Assembly: GCF_001050235.1 (NCBI RefSeq)
Contig: NZ_DF967973.1
Span: 229,071-293,070, forward strand
Origin: Longilinea arvoryzae
GTDB taxonomy: Bacteria > Chloroflexota > Anaerolineae > Anaerolineales > Anaerolineaceae
DNA: 64,000 nucleotides
Direction: 5' to 3'
Notes under the pieces: model-generated
What the model was told of the DNA's origin: nothing
Seen by the model: only the letters and a program-made list of their open reading frames with translations
Databases searched by the model: none
In this document: piece after piece, positions 41,178-50,489 of the stretch
How the letters are laid out: each line of letters starts with the position of its first letter
Position numbering within the stretch: position 1 is the stretch's first letter
Translations under genes and position numbers: made by a program

Positions 41178-43414
41178 TGCAGTTCCTCCATGCTCAACTG
41201 CGACAGCGCAATCTCGCGATACGTTTCGCAGGTATTCATCAATTCGGAATGGGTGCCCATCCCGACGATCTTGCCTTCGTCGAGGACGACAATCTGTTCA
41301 GCGTTCTTGACGGTCGAAACGCGCTGGGTGACGATCAGCAGAGTGCTGTCGGCCGTATCCTTCTTGAGCGCGCGGCGCAGGGCGGCGTCGGTCTTGAAAT
41401 CCAGCGCCGAGAAGGAGTCGTCGAAGATGTAGATGGGCGCGCGTTTGACCAGGGCGCGGGCGATGGAGAGGCGCTGTTTTTGCCCGCCCGAGACGTTCAT
41501 GCCGCCCTGGGAGATTTCCTGGTCCATGCCCTGTTCGTTGCCGTCGATCAACTCAGTCACCTGGGCGGTTTCGATCGCCGCGCGCAGCGAGGTCTGGCTG
41601 GCGTCTTCGTCGGCGTAGCGCAGGTTGCTGTCGATGGTGCCGGTAAAGAGGGTCGCCTTCTGGGGGATGTAACCGATCTTCCCGCGCAGGTCGTGCTGGG
41701 TGACTTCGCGCACATCCTCACCGTCGATGAGGATCGCGCCGTCCGTCACGTCGTAGAAGCGCGGGATGAGGTTGACGACGGTGGATTTGCCCGAACCGGT
41801 GGAACCGATGATGGCGGTGGTCTGTCCGGGGCGGGCGGTGAAGCTGATGTCGTGGAGCACATCCTCATCGGCGCCGGGGTAGCGGAAGGAGACGTTGCGG
41901 AACTCGACCGTGCCCTTGAAAGGCGCCGGGAATGCGCGCGGTTCGGGATTGTCGCGGATCGAGGGCTGGGTCTCGAGGACCTCGGCGATACGCCCGGCCG
42001 AAACCGAGGCGCGCGGCAGGAAGATGAACATCAGGGACATCATCAGGAAGGAGAAGACGATCTGGATGGCGTACTGCATGAAGGCCATCATGTCGCCCAC
42101 CTGCATCCGGGCCTGGGCCACTTCGTGCGAGCCGATCCAGATGATCAGCAGCGACAGGCCGTTCATGATCACCATCATGCTGGGGAACATGCCGCTCATC
42201 ACGCGGTTGACGAACAGGGTGGTGCCGGTCAGGTTCTGGTTGGCGGCGTCGAAGCGCTGTTCCTCGAAGGCCTGGCGGTTGAAGGCGCGGATGACCAGCA
42301 GGCCGGATAGGTTCTCGCGCACCACCAGGTTGAGGCGGTCGATGAGGGTCTGCATGATCTTGAATTTGGGCAGCGAGAGCGAGAAGATGACGATCACCAG
42401 GCTGAGCAGCATGACCACGGCGATGGCGATCAACCACCACATCGAAGACGCCTTGTTGAGAGCGCGCACGATGCCGCCCACGCCGACGATGGGCGCGTAC
42501 AGGACCATGCGCAGCATCAGAATCACCACCATCTGCACCTGGGTGATGTCGTTGGTGGTGCGGGTGATCAATGAGGCCGTGGAGAAGTGGTCGAATTCGG
42601 CGTTCGAGAAGGATTCGACCTTCTTGAACACGTTGCTGCGCAGGTCGCGGGCCAGGCCCGATCCGGCGCGCGCCGAGAGGAAGCCGACCGCGATGGTGCA
42701 CAGCACCGAAACGAGTGAGACGGCCAGCATGAGCAGCCCGGTATGCAGAATGTAGGTGGTCTGGATGCTGCCGGTGTTCATGCCCAGGGCGGCATATTCA
42801 GCCTTGACCGCGACCACGGCCGCCTGCTTCACGGCGCTATCGCCCAGGGCGGCAAACTGAGTCTGCATATCCGCGGCGATCTTTTCGCGCATGGCGGTGG
42901 AGAGCTGGGCAAGCATTCCGAACAGGTCGGTGCCGGCCGGCAGTTGGGCCAGGTTGAAACCGGAGGCTTTGCCGATCTCGGCGATCTTCGTGGGGTCTGC
43001 CTGGGCCTGTTCAATGATCGACACGGCCAGCAGGGCCTGCGCCATGGGCTTCTCGAGGGCGGTCTTCTGTTCGGTCGTCAGCGTGTTGAGGGTGTAGACC
43101 GGCTCCTTGGCCAGGCCAGGCACGTCTTTCAGCACCTGGGCGTAATTTTCCGAGCTGGAATCGACCAGGGTGTAGGCCGCCAGGATCTGGTCGCGATCGG
43201 ATGCGCTGAGGAAAAGCACGGCGCGATCCATCTGCGACTTGCGGATCACGGTGGGCAGCGAATCGACGATGCCACCCTGTTGGATACCGTTATTGACGAT
43301 TTTGGACAGGTAATCCGGCAACGCCAGGTCGGCGTTGGCCTGCACAAACAGCAGCGCGACGGTCAACAGAATTTGCCAGAGGTAAGGCTTAAAATACTTG
43401 GTAAGGCGTAACAT
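41174..43414 (-). CDS. ABC exporter half with degenerate ATPase site and large outer insert (YheI-like)
   Basis: 746 residues, about 160 more than usual. The extra part lies between membrane helix 1 and 2 (residues about 40-210) and is a helical, probably extracellular insert (e.g. SSENYAQVLKDVPGLAKEP). ATPase motifs: Walker A GSTGSGKST, signature MSGGQKQR, and Walker B IYIFDDSFSALD, where Asp replaces the catalytic Glu. This is the usual sign of the non-canonical half in heterodimeric exporters such as YheI/YheH. The partner gene overlaps by 4 nt, and the MarR gene lies 6 nt upstream. Confidence 0.9.
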   Translation of the reverse strand: MLRLTKYFKPYLWQILLTVALLFVQANADLALPDYLSKIVNNGIQQGGIVDSLPTVIRKSQMDRAVLFLSASDRDQILAAYTLVDSSSENYAQVLKDVPGLAKEPVYTLNTLTTEQKTALEKPMAQALLAVSIIEQAQADPTKIAEIGKASGFNLAQLPAGTDLFGMLAQLSTAMREKIAADMQTQFAALGDSAVKQAAVVAVKAEYAALGMNTGSIQTTYILHTGLLMLAVSLVSVLCTIAVGFLSARAGSGLARDLRSNVFKKVESFSNAEFDHFSTASLITRTTNDITQVQMVVILMLRMVLYAPIVGVGGIVRALNKASSMWWLIAIAVVMLLSLVIVIFSLSLPKFKIMQTLIDRLNLVVRENLSGLLVIRAFNRQAFEEQRFDAANQNLTGTTLFVNRVMSGMFPSMMVIMNGLSLLIIWIGSHEVAQARMQVGDMMAFMQYAIQIVFSFLMMSLMFIFLPRASVSAGRIAEVLETQPSIRDNPEPRAFPAPFKGTVEFRNVSFRYPGADEDVLHDISFTARPGQTTAIIGSTGSGKSTVVNLIPRFYDVTDGAILIDGEDVREVTQHDLRGKIGYIPQKATLFTGTIDSNLRYADEDASQTSLRAAIETAQVTELIDGNEQGMDQEISQGGMNVSGGQKQRLSIARALVKRAPIYIFDDSFSALDFKTDAALRRALKKDTADSTLLIVTQRVSTVKNAEQIVVLDEGKIVGMGTHSELMNTCETYREIALSQLSMEELQ

Positions 43415-43420
43415 CGATAT

Positions 43421-44014
43421 TCACTCCTCGGTCGGTTGCGGGTGAGCATGGCCGGCGGGTTGGGGATGGATGGGACAGTCAGCATCTTCCACCTGACTGA
43501 CCAGAAAAGCGTGCAGTATGTTCAACAAGCGGGTCAGTTCATCATATTCGTCGGGTTCGAGCACGTCCAGCATGCGGTTGATCGCGTCCAGGCGCCGGGG
43601 GGCGTTGGTGCGCAGATAATCGCGACCGGCCGGGGTGAGCTGAATGCGGAAGGCGCGCAGATCGTTCGCGTCGAGCGCGCGCTGGATGAGACCCTGCGAT
43701 TCGAGCCCGCGCAGCAGCGAGCTGATGGTGTTTTTGGTCACGCGTTGCGAGCGGCTGAGGTCGGTGGGGGTCAGGCCGCCGGTGATGCCGGCCTGTTCCT
43801 CCATAAAAAGGCGCAGAAGCAGGCGCCAACGCGGCCCGGAGAGCTCCATGTCCTCGCCGAGCTGGTTGTCGAGCAGCCGGCTCAGGTGGGCCACGCGCTG
43901 CAGGAGGATGAACAGTTCGATGCCGGCCGTATTATCGGCGCCGAACGCGTTTCGGAAATTCTGGCGAATTTCGATACGAACTTGATCCCAGTCCGGATTG
44001 GTTTGGATTTGCAT
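43421..44014 (-). CDS. MarR family transcriptional regulator
   Basis: 197 residues. The winged-helix core is typical: LSGPRWRLLLRLFMEEQAGITGGLTPTDLSRSQRVTKNTISSLLRGLESQGLIQRALDANDLRAFRIQLTPAG. The C-terminus carries a short Cys/His-rich tail (DADCPIHPQPAGHAHPQP), uncommon for MarR and a possible metal site. It is the first gene of the ABC exporter operon, 6 nt before the next gene, and likely represses that operon until an exported compound binds. Confidence 0.88.
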   Translation of the reverse strand: MQIQTNPDWDQVRIEIRQNFRNAFGADNTAGIELFILLQRVAHLSRLLDNQLGEDMELSGPRWRLLLRLFMEEQAGITGGLTPTDLSRSQRVTKNTISSLLRGLESQGLIQRALDANDLRAFRIQLTPAGRDYLRTNAPRRLDAINRMLDVLEPDEYDELTRLLNILHAFLVSQVEDADCPIHPQPAGHAHPQPTEE

Positions 44015-44027
44015 TTGCCCTCAAAAT

Positions 44028-44050
44028 TCGTAACATATCGAACTATACGA
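44028..44050. promoter_or_regulatory. Possible MarR operator
   Basis: Imperfect palindrome TCGTA-N13-TACGA, 14 nt upstream of the MarR start. Only five base pairs per arm are clear. Confidence 0.4.
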
Positions 44051-44239
44051 CGTGGGAATATACACCCGCATGGGAGGGCGCGTCAAGGAAATTGGATTAG
44101 AGCTGTATTAGAGAATGCGTTGCGCGCTGCGCGAGCAGTCTGCCAGGCGGTGGTTCGGGCGGTGATGCGGCGTCGAGGGGGTGAAACAGAAATCGAAACT
44201 GCGTGTAGCTATAGATAATCTTTACGAATTACGAGTTCT

Positions 44240-44310
44240 GTAACAGGTGTTGCATTTTTCTCAAAACCAGGTATAATGCTGCAACATCTGTTACATGTAA
44301 CGGGTGTTAC
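44240..44310 (+). promoter_or_regulatory. Promoter with three operator copies
   Basis: TTGCAT (44250-44255), 16 bp, TATAAT (44272-44277). Three quasi-palindromes of the form GTAACA-N2-TGTTAC lie across it: 44240-44253, 44281-44294 and 44297-44310. The first overlaps the -35 box and the other two lie downstream of the -10 box. This is strong evidence of repression by a dimeric regulator, perhaps the ChrB-like protein encoded 26 nt downstream. Confidence 0.75.
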
Positions 44311-44335
44311 TCCAGCTCGATTCAGGTGGTGAAAT

Positions 44336-44944
44336 ATGCAATGGCTGCTTTTCCTTTCTCAACTGCCGGCCAACCCCTCGGGGCTGCGCGTTTCGGTGTG
44401 GCGAAAACTGCGTGCGCAGGGGGCGCTGGGCCTGCAAAACGGGGTCTGGATTTTACCCGACCGGCCCGAACAGCTTGCTTTCTTCAACGAGTTGAGCGAG
44501 ATGGTTCAAAAGCAGGGCGCCGGCAGCCAGGTCTTCACCGTCAATTCGCTGAGCGAGGCGGTGGAACAGGATATCCTTCAAAAATTCAAGGACAACCGCG
44601 CCGAGGATTACGCCGAGGTCAAGGAGCAGTGCGCTGACTTTCTTCTCGGGCTGGAAAAGGAGATTCAACGCCGCAATTTTAGTTTTGCTGAATACGAGGA
44701 GAACGAACAGGATCTGAACAAACTCGAGAATTGGATCGAAAAGGTCAAACAGCGTGATTTTTGGGGCGGCTCGCCCGTGCGCGAGGCGGAAGAATGGCTG
44801 GAGGAATGCCGCCAGAAATTCCAGGAGTTCACAGTGCTGGTGTTCGCGAATGAGGACGAAGACCACGCCCGCAAGATGAAGTACGACCCCGGCCCACTCA
44901 ACCCGGCCAACGCAAGCCGCCCGGCGGAAGATGGGGAAGAATGA
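44336..44944 (+). CDS. ChrB N-terminal domain-like protein
   Basis: 202 residues. The N-terminal part WLLFLSQLPANPSGLRVSVWRKLRAQGALGLQNGVWILPD matches the ChrB N-terminal domain, found in regulators of chromate resistance. Residues 95-175 are a charged helical stretch (QRRNFSFAEYEENEQDLNKLENWIEKVKQRDFWG). The C-terminal ChrB domain is absent, so this is the short form. It is followed 36 bp later by an MFS transporter instead of a ChrA chromate pump. Role: probably regulator or sensor for that transporter. Confidence 0.75.
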   Translation: MQWLLFLSQLPANPSGLRVSVWRKLRAQGALGLQNGVWILPDRPEQLAFFNELSEMVQKQGAGSQVFTVNSLSEAVEQDILQKFKDNRAEDYAEVKEQCADFLLGLEKEIQRRNFSFAEYEENEQDLNKLENWIEKVKQRDFWGGSPVREAEEWLEECRQKFQEFTVLVFANEDEDHARKMKYDPGPLNPANASRPAEDGEE

Positions 44945-44980
44945 CTGCAAAATACAATTTGAGCATCAGGAAAAGAACAG

Positions 44981-46267
44981 ATGAGTGAACATGCCGAAGT
45001 GCTGAATGTGAAAAAAACGGAAGGGCCGCAAGCACGCGCGCGAATCAAGGATTTACCGCGCAACGTGTGGGCGGTTGGCCTGACCAGTTTCTTTATGGAT
45101 ATCTCCAGCGAAATGGTGTTGAACATCGTTCCGCTGTTCCTCTCCAACGTGCTGGGCGTGCAGACCAGCATCATCGGCCTGATCGATGGGATTGCGGAAG
45201 CCATCGCCAGCATCCTGAAGTTGTTTTCGGGCTGGCTGTCGGATAAGACAGGTGGGCGCAAATGGCTGGCGGTCGCCGGCTATGCCCTCTCGGCGCTTTC
45301 CAAGCCCTTCTTCTATTTTGCCAGCAGTTGGGAGCTGATCGGCGGGGTGCGCTGGGCCGACCGGGTGGGCAAGGGCATCCGTACCGCGCCGCGAGACGCG
45401 CTGGTGGCCGATTCGGTGACGCCGAAGACGCGCGGGCTGGCCTTCGGTTTCAACCGCGCCATGGACAAGGCCGGGGCGGTGCTGGGTATCCTGATCGCCG
45501 CGCTGGCCGTATGGCTGACGCAGAAGAGCAGCATCCAGCTCACCAAACCCACCTTCCAGATGATCGTGCTGATCAGCCTGGTGCCGGCCTTTTTGGCGGT
45601 TCTTTCGCTGATGATCGGCGCCCGGGATGTGGTGGTGAAAGGGCAACGCGCCGCCCCCAAATTCTCGCTGCGCGGCATGGGCAAGCCGTTCAACACCTTC
45701 CTGGTCATTGTGGGCATCTTCACCCTGGGAAACTCGGCCGATTCCTTCCTGGTGCTGCGCGCGCAGGACCTGCACGTCTCGGTGATCGGCATTCTGGTCA
45801 TGCTGGCCATGTACAACCTGATCATCACACTGGTGGCCACGCCGGCCGGCTCGCTCTCTGATCGGATTGGCAGACGCAAGCTGATCATCGGCGGCTGGCT
45901 GGTGTACGCGCTGATCTATTTCGGTTTTGCATTCGCCAGCCAGGGCTGGCAGGTCTGGCTGCTGTACGTGACCTACGGCCTGTACTTCGGCCTGGCATTC
46001 GGCACCACCAACGCCATGGTGGCCGACCTGGTGCCCGAGAATTTACGCGGCACAGCTTACGGCACCTACAACGCCACCGTAGGCCTGCTGGCCTTCCCGG
46101 CGTCCTTCATCGCCGGCATCCTGTGGCAGGGCATTGGCAGTTGGAACGGGTTAGGTCCATCCGCGCCGTTCCTGTTCGGCGGTATGCTGGCCTTGATCGC
46201 GGCGCTGCTGATGGCTTTCTGGATGCCGAAGAAGGGCGCGCTCAAGGGTGAAGCCTCCACGGACTGA
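44981..46267 (+). CDS. MFS transporter
   Basis: 428 residues, about twelve membrane helices after a soluble N-terminus of 25 residues. MFS motifs are present: GWLSDKTGGRKW (motif A type) after helix 2, RVGKGIRTAPRDALVADSV after helix 4, and SLSDRIGRRKLI in the second half. This signature is typical of efflux-type MFS proteins. It follows a ChrB-like gene under one promoter, so expression is probably induced by a toxic anion or drug. The exported compound is unknown. Confidence 0.88.
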   Translation: MSEHAEVLNVKKTEGPQARARIKDLPRNVWAVGLTSFFMDISSEMVLNIVPLFLSNVLGVQTSIIGLIDGIAEAIASILKLFSGWLSDKTGGRKWLAVAGYALSALSKPFFYFASSWELIGGVRWADRVGKGIRTAPRDALVADSVTPKTRGLAFGFNRAMDKAGAVLGILIAALAVWLTQKSSIQLTKPTFQMIVLISLVPAFLAVLSLMIGARDVVVKGQRAAPKFSLRGMGKPFNTFLVIVGIFTLGNSADSFLVLRAQDLHVSVIGILVMLAMYNLIITLVATPAGSLSDRIGRRKLIIGGWLVYALIYFGFAFASQGWQVWLLYVTYGLYFGLAFGTTNAMVADLVPENLRGTAYGTYNATVGLLAFPASFIAGILWQGIGSWNGLGPSAPFLFGGMLALIAALLMAFWMPKKGALKGEASTD

Positions 46268-46378
46268 GCGACCCGACCAATCTTCGCCGCGCCTTGCGAA
46301 ACACCGCAGCGCCAAATGGATGGGGCTTTGCGAAACATGCCGGTATAATTAGCAGGAGAATTTTCGCAGGAGCGCGGC

Positions 46379-47173
46379 ATGAACAAAACCCATCTGCCCA
46401 TTCGCATCGCCAGCCTGGCCCTGATGATCGTCGGGGCCGGGCTGCTGGCGTTGAGCATCCTCTCTGACGGCAGATATAACATCGCGCTTCCGCTGGTGTT
46501 TCTGGTGCTGGGCGGCGCTTTCTTCATCGTGGTGTTCAGCCTGCGCGAGAAAGTCGCCTGGGCGGTCTTCCTGTACATCCCGGCGGCGCTGCTGATCGCC
46601 TTTGGCGTCATCTTCCTGCTCAACGTGATCACCGGGGATTGGAATGCCTGGGCGTATGCCTGGCTGTTTCTGGTGACGGGCATCGGAGTCGGGCTCCTGC
46701 TGGCCGCCCGCGAACGCCCCATGCATCCGGCTTTCAACTCGGTGGGCTGGGGTTTGACCCTGGGGGGAATCACCTTCTTCGCCGTCTTCGGGGCCATCAC
46801 CGGCGGGCTGGTCATCCAAATCATGGCGCCCATTCTGCTGGTGACGGCCGGCCTGTCGCTGCGTTGGCTGCATATCGAGACCCTCCTGCCCGAAGACCTT
46901 CGCCGAAAGCTGGGCTTTGCCGCCCGTGGGGTGGATGGATCGAGTTATCCGCCGGAAGAGGTCGAGACTCTGGTGGAACCCTTGAGCAGCCGCGAACTGG
47001 AAGTGCTACGCCTGATCGATCTTGGAATGTCGAACCAGCAAATTGCCGAGAAATTGACCGTGGCGCCCAGCACGGTCAAGACCCACATCAACAACCTGTA
47101 CGGCAAACTGGGTGTTCAAACCCGCGTCCAGGCCGTCAACCGGGCCCACGCGCTGCACCTTCTGGGAGATTGA
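46379..47173 (+). CDS. LuxR-type regulator with membrane-bound N-terminus
   Basis: 264 residues with AGGAG upstream. The first ~165 residues form about seven membrane helices in pairs (e.g. IASLALMIVGAGLLALSIL, GLTLGGITFFAVFGAITGGLVIQI). The C-terminal LuxR helix-turn-helix is clear: LSSRELEVLRLIDLGMSNQQIAEKLTVAPSTVKTHINNLYGKLGV. A membrane-tethered one-component regulator that may sense membrane state or a lipophilic signal. Target genes unknown; the SDR genes downstream are one possibility. Confidence 0.85.
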   Translation: MNKTHLPIRIASLALMIVGAGLLALSILSDGRYNIALPLVFLVLGGAFFIVVFSLREKVAWAVFLYIPAALLIAFGVIFLLNVITGDWNAWAYAWLFLVTGIGVGLLLAARERPMHPAFNSVGWGLTLGGITFFAVFGAITGGLVIQIMAPILLVTAGLSLRWLHIETLLPEDLRRKLGFAARGVDGSSYPPEEVETLVEPLSSRELEVLRLIDLGMSNQQIAEKLTVAPSTVKTHINNLYGKLGVQTRVQAVNRAHALHLLGD

Positions 47174-47308
47174 TCTCCCTTTTTGGCTTTTTCCGGCTTC
47201 TCCACCCCCCTCTCCACCCCCTTTTCCACTCTTTCGCCGATGTATTTCCATCCCCGGGCATGTTATTTTGCCAGGGTCAGACAAAACCTTTCGAGGATGG
47301 AAATCTAA

Positions 47309-48181
47309 ATGGACTCACAAAACAAGACCATCGTAGTTACCGGCGCCACGACCGGCATTGGTAGGGCAACCGCTGAAATGCTGGCCCGCGCCAGGGTTGA
47401 CGTGATCGGTGTGGGGCGCTCGGCGGAACTGTGCCGGCAGGTCGAAGCCAGCCTGGGCGGCAGGTATCCCAATGCGCGCGTGCACTACCTGACGGCGGAT
47501 CTGAGCCAGCAGTCCGAAGTGCGCCGCCTGGCGCGCGAGATCGGCGCCTGCCTGGCAGCGGATGGAAAGACCGCCCTGGACGGACTGGTCAACAATGCCG
47601 GAACCTTTGCGTACTGGTTCAGCCAGACCCCGGATGGGGTGGAGACCCAGTGGGCCGTCAATCACCTGGCCGGCTTCCTGCTGACACAGGAGCTGCTGCC
47701 CGTGCTGCGGGCCGCGCCGAGCGCCCGGGTGGTGAACGTCAGTTCCGACTCGCATTACAGCGGGCGCATCCAATGGGACGATCCGCAGCTTCGCCGGCGG
47801 TACAACGGACTGTCAGCTTACGGGAATACCAAACTGGCCAACATCCTGTTCGCGCTGGAACTGAACCGCCGGCTGGGAAACGATTCCAACGTTCACGCTT
47901 ACGCCGTGGACCCCGGGCTGGTCAAGACAGACATCGGCATGAAGGGAACGCCGGCGCTGGCGGGCTGGGTATGGAAGGTCCGCCGGATGGGCGGCACCTC
48001 CATCGAAGTGCCGGCGCGCTGCATCGTGTATTTGTTGACCGAGCCGTCCGTCCAGCATTCGACCGAGCTGTACTGGAAGAACTGTCAACCCAAACGCGCC
48101 AGCCGGCGCGCGCTGGATGAAGAATCGGCCGCGCGCCTGTGGACGCTTTCCGAAAACCTATGCGGCCTGACGGAGAGGTAA
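47309..48181 (+). CDS. Short-chain dehydrogenase/reductase
   Basis: 290 residues. Cofactor motif TGATTGIG (residues 12-19), LVNNAG, catalytic Ser in VVNVSSDSHY and catalytic pair Y-x3-K in YGNTK. The arrangement resembles retinol-dehydrogenase-like SDRs. The substrate cannot be told. The next SDR starts 2 nt after its stop, so they are one operon. Confidence 0.85.
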   Translation: MDSQNKTIVVTGATTGIGRATAEMLARARVDVIGVGRSAELCRQVEASLGGRYPNARVHYLTADLSQQSEVRRLAREIGACLAADGKTALDGLVNNAGTFAYWFSQTPDGVETQWAVNHLAGFLLTQELLPVLRAAPSARVVNVSSDSHYSGRIQWDDPQLRRRYNGLSAYGNTKLANILFALELNRRLGNDSNVHAYAVDPGLVKTDIGMKGTPALAGWVWKVRRMGGTSIEVPARCIVYLLTEPSVQHSTELYWKNCQPKRASRRALDEESAARLWTLSENLCGLTER

Positions 48182-48183
48182 AT

Positions 48184-49023
48184 ATGAGAACCCAAACGAA
48201 ATTTTCATCCCGGCATATGACGGTTGCCATCACCGGAGCGGCCGGCGGGTTGGGCAAGGCTTTCGCGGTGGAATGCGCCAGCCGGGGCTGGAATTTGTTT
48301 TTGACCGACGCGCGCGGCGCCGCGCTGGAAACGCTGGCCGGCAGCCTGCGCAGCGCTTACGGCGTGGAGGTCGCCTGCCTGGCGTGCGACCTATCGAATC
48401 CGGACGAACGCACCCGCCTGTTCGAGCAGTTGAAAGCTGGCGGGCTGCGCTTCAGCATGCTGATCAACGTGGCCGGCGTGGATTTCGAGGGACCATTCTA
48501 CGAACGCAGCGACGAACAGATCCGCACCATCATCCGCCTGAACATCGAGGGTACGCTGGCCATGACCCATGGTATGCTGGCCTTCCGCGATCCACTGTCG
48601 GCTTTCCGCATCATCAATGTCGCCAGCCTGGCGGCCTTCTATCCCATGCCGGTCAAGGCGACCTACGCGGCCTCCAAGCGCTTCCTACTGGATTTCTCGC
48701 TGGCGCTGCGCGAGGAGATCCGCAGCCAGAATGCCAGCGTGACCGTGCTGTGCCCGGCGGGCATGCCCACCAACGAGGAATGCATCCGGGCCATCGAGGC
48801 CCAGGGACTGGCCGGGCTGCTCACCACCCTGGATGTGGGCCGCGTGGCCAACCAGACCATCGACGGCGCGCTGGCCGGTCGGGCGGTGGTCATTCCCGGG
48901 GCGTTCAACCGGGCGCTGCAGGCGCTGGGTTCGCTGGCGCCGGCCGGGCTGGTGGCGAGCCTGATCGGCAGCCGCTGGTTGGCGGTGCGCCACAAGCGCG
49001 AGGTCGAGGCAAACCCGGCGTGA
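48184..49023 (+). CDS. Short-chain dehydrogenase/reductase
   Basis: 279 residues from ATG 48184, chosen because GGAGAGG lies upstream, in the end of the previous gene. Motifs: TGAAGGLGKAFA (cofactor), INVAGVDFEG (variant of NNAG), INVASLAAFYPMP and catalytic YAASK. The sequence CPAGMPTNEE and a hydrophobic C-terminal half (ALQALGSLAPAGLVASLIG) fit an SDR of the ketoacyl-reductase type with a membrane-near tail. Tandem with the previous SDR. Confidence 0.83.
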   Translation: MRTQTKFSSRHMTVAITGAAGGLGKAFAVECASRGWNLFLTDARGAALETLAGSLRSAYGVEVACLACDLSNPDERTRLFEQLKAGGLRFSMLINVAGVDFEGPFYERSDEQIRTIIRLNIEGTLAMTHGMLAFRDPLSAFRIINVASLAAFYPMPVKATYAASKRFLLDFSLALREEIRSQNASVTVLCPAGMPTNEECIRAIEAQGLAGLLTTLDVGRVANQTIDGALAGRAVVIPGAFNRALQALGSLAPAGLVASLIGSRWLAVRHKREVEANPA

Positions 49024-49680
49024 GGACCCACACCCCGGATTGCATTGAACGCGCGCGTGAGGACCCTCACCCCGGATTGCGTTGAACGCTCGCATGAGCC
49101 TGGCGCCCCTCTCCCGTTGCGGGAGAGGGGCTGGGGGTGAGGGTGGATCCTGGGCGAAAACAGGCCGTTCGGCGGGATAAAATCGAAGTGGATGGACCCT
49201 CACCCCAGATTGCGTTGAACGCTCACGCGGGCATTTCGCCCCTCTCCCGCCGCAGGAGAGGGGACGGGGGTGAGGGTGGATCTTGGGCGAACACTGGGCG
49301 AGCCGGCGGGATAAAATCGAAGTGGATGGACCCTCACCCCGGATTGCGTTGAACGCTCGCGCGGGCATTTCGCCCCTCTCCCGCGACGGGAGAGGGGACG
49401 GGGGTGAGGGTGGATCCTGGGCGAAAACAGGCCGACCGGTGGGACGAAATCGCTGCGGATGGACCCTCACCCCGGATTGGGTTGAACGCTCGCGCGGGCA
49501 TTTCGCCCCTCTCCCGCGGCGGGAGAGGGGACGGGGGTGAGGGTGGATCTCGAGCGAAATCGGGCCGTTCGGCGGGACGGAATCGCTGCGGATGGACCCT
49601 CACCCCGGGTTACGTTGAATTCTCGCGTGGGCACAGCGCCCCTCTCCCGCCGCGGGAGAGGGGACAGGGGTGAGGGTGGA
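49024..49680. repeat. 133-bp tandem repeat array of nested hairpins, about five units
   Basis: Unit marker GGACCCTCACCCC at 49061, 49194, 49328, 49461 and 49594, with a partial unit from 49024. Each unit has outer arms CCCTCACCCC / GGGGTGAGGG around inner arms CCCCTCTCCCGC / GCGGGAGAGGGG, so each can fold into one long hairpin. 49681-49928 holds no repeat and no gene I can support. Confidence 0.9.
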
Positions 49681-49928
49681 TCCCGGAAATTGAAATTCGC
49701 CCCCCACCATTCACGAGAATAATGACAAAACCGCGATAGAATTAACAAATTGTGAGGTTCTCACATCTGTATCGTTCATAAAATATTCCTATCGCTTTAG
49801 CTATTAAATTTCACTTGTCGAATCAACGAATCCCATATCCCAGCTTCTGTCATACTCTGCCCGGTCATGCGTTTTAACCTCTAGAACGGCATCAAACCCA
49901 GGATTCGAGCAAAGGAGCCGCGCAAATC

Positions 49929-50489
49929 ATGATCCTGACCACTCCACGGCTGGTCGAGCAGGCCGCTACCGATCCGGCGGCTTTCGCCGAGTTATACCAG
50001 GCCTGCTTTCCGGCGGTATTCCAGTACATTCAATTCCGCTGCGACAGCGAAGCGTCTGTCCAGGATCTGACCGCCCAGGTTTTCGAGAAAGTGCTGCAAC
50101 GCCTGCCGGATTTTCACTCGAATGGAGCGCCTTTCGAGGCCTGGCTGTTTGCGATCGCGCGCAACACGGTCACCGACTGGCAGCGCCGGCAACGCCTGCG
50201 CCGGGGGCTACCATGGGAAGTTCTATCGACAATACACTCGGCCGATCCGGCGCCGGAGGAGGCCGCCCTGCAGGTGGAAGAACGCCGGCAACTGGTGGCC
50301 GCGCTGGCGCAATTGAGCGGGCGCGAGCGGGATCTGCTGGGGCTGCGCTTCGCTTCGGGATTGAAAAACTGCGAGATTGCCCGGGTGGTCGGGTTGGACG
50401 AAAACCACGTGGCGGTGTTGATCTACCGCGCGCTGCGCAAACTGCGCGGATTGCTGCGCGCCATAGCGGAGGTGCAGGATGAACGCTGA
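49929..50489 (+). CDS. ECF RNA polymerase sigma factor
   Basis: 186 residues. Region 2 is visible as FAELYQACFPAVFQYIQFRCDSEASVQDLTAQVFEKVLQRLP...FEAWLFAIARNTVTDWQRR. Region 4 is visible as ALAQLSGRERDLLGLRFASGLKNCEIARVVGLDENHVAVLIYRALRKLRG. It directs transcription in response to an envelope signal. Its 3' end overlaps the next gene by 11 nt, a large membrane protein that likely acts as its anti-sigma factor. Confidence 0.9.
   Translation: MILTTPRLVEQAATDPAAFAELYQACFPAVFQYIQFRCDSEASVQDLTAQVFEKVLQRLPDFHSNGAPFEAWLFAIARNTVTDWQRRQRLRRGLPWEVLSTIHSADPAPEEAALQVEERRQLVAALAQLSGRERDLLGLRFASGLKNCEIARVVGLDENHVAVLIYRALRKLRGLLRAIAEVQDER

Noticed and set aside
39339..41432. Long plus-strand open frame of nearly 700 codons
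   Set aside because: It is antisense to two clear ABC transporter genes. High-GC genes leave such open frames; no ribosome site and no domain.
49024..49680. CRISPR-like array
   Set aside because: The units are 133 bp and repeat over their whole length; there are no short repeats with unique spacers and no cas genes.
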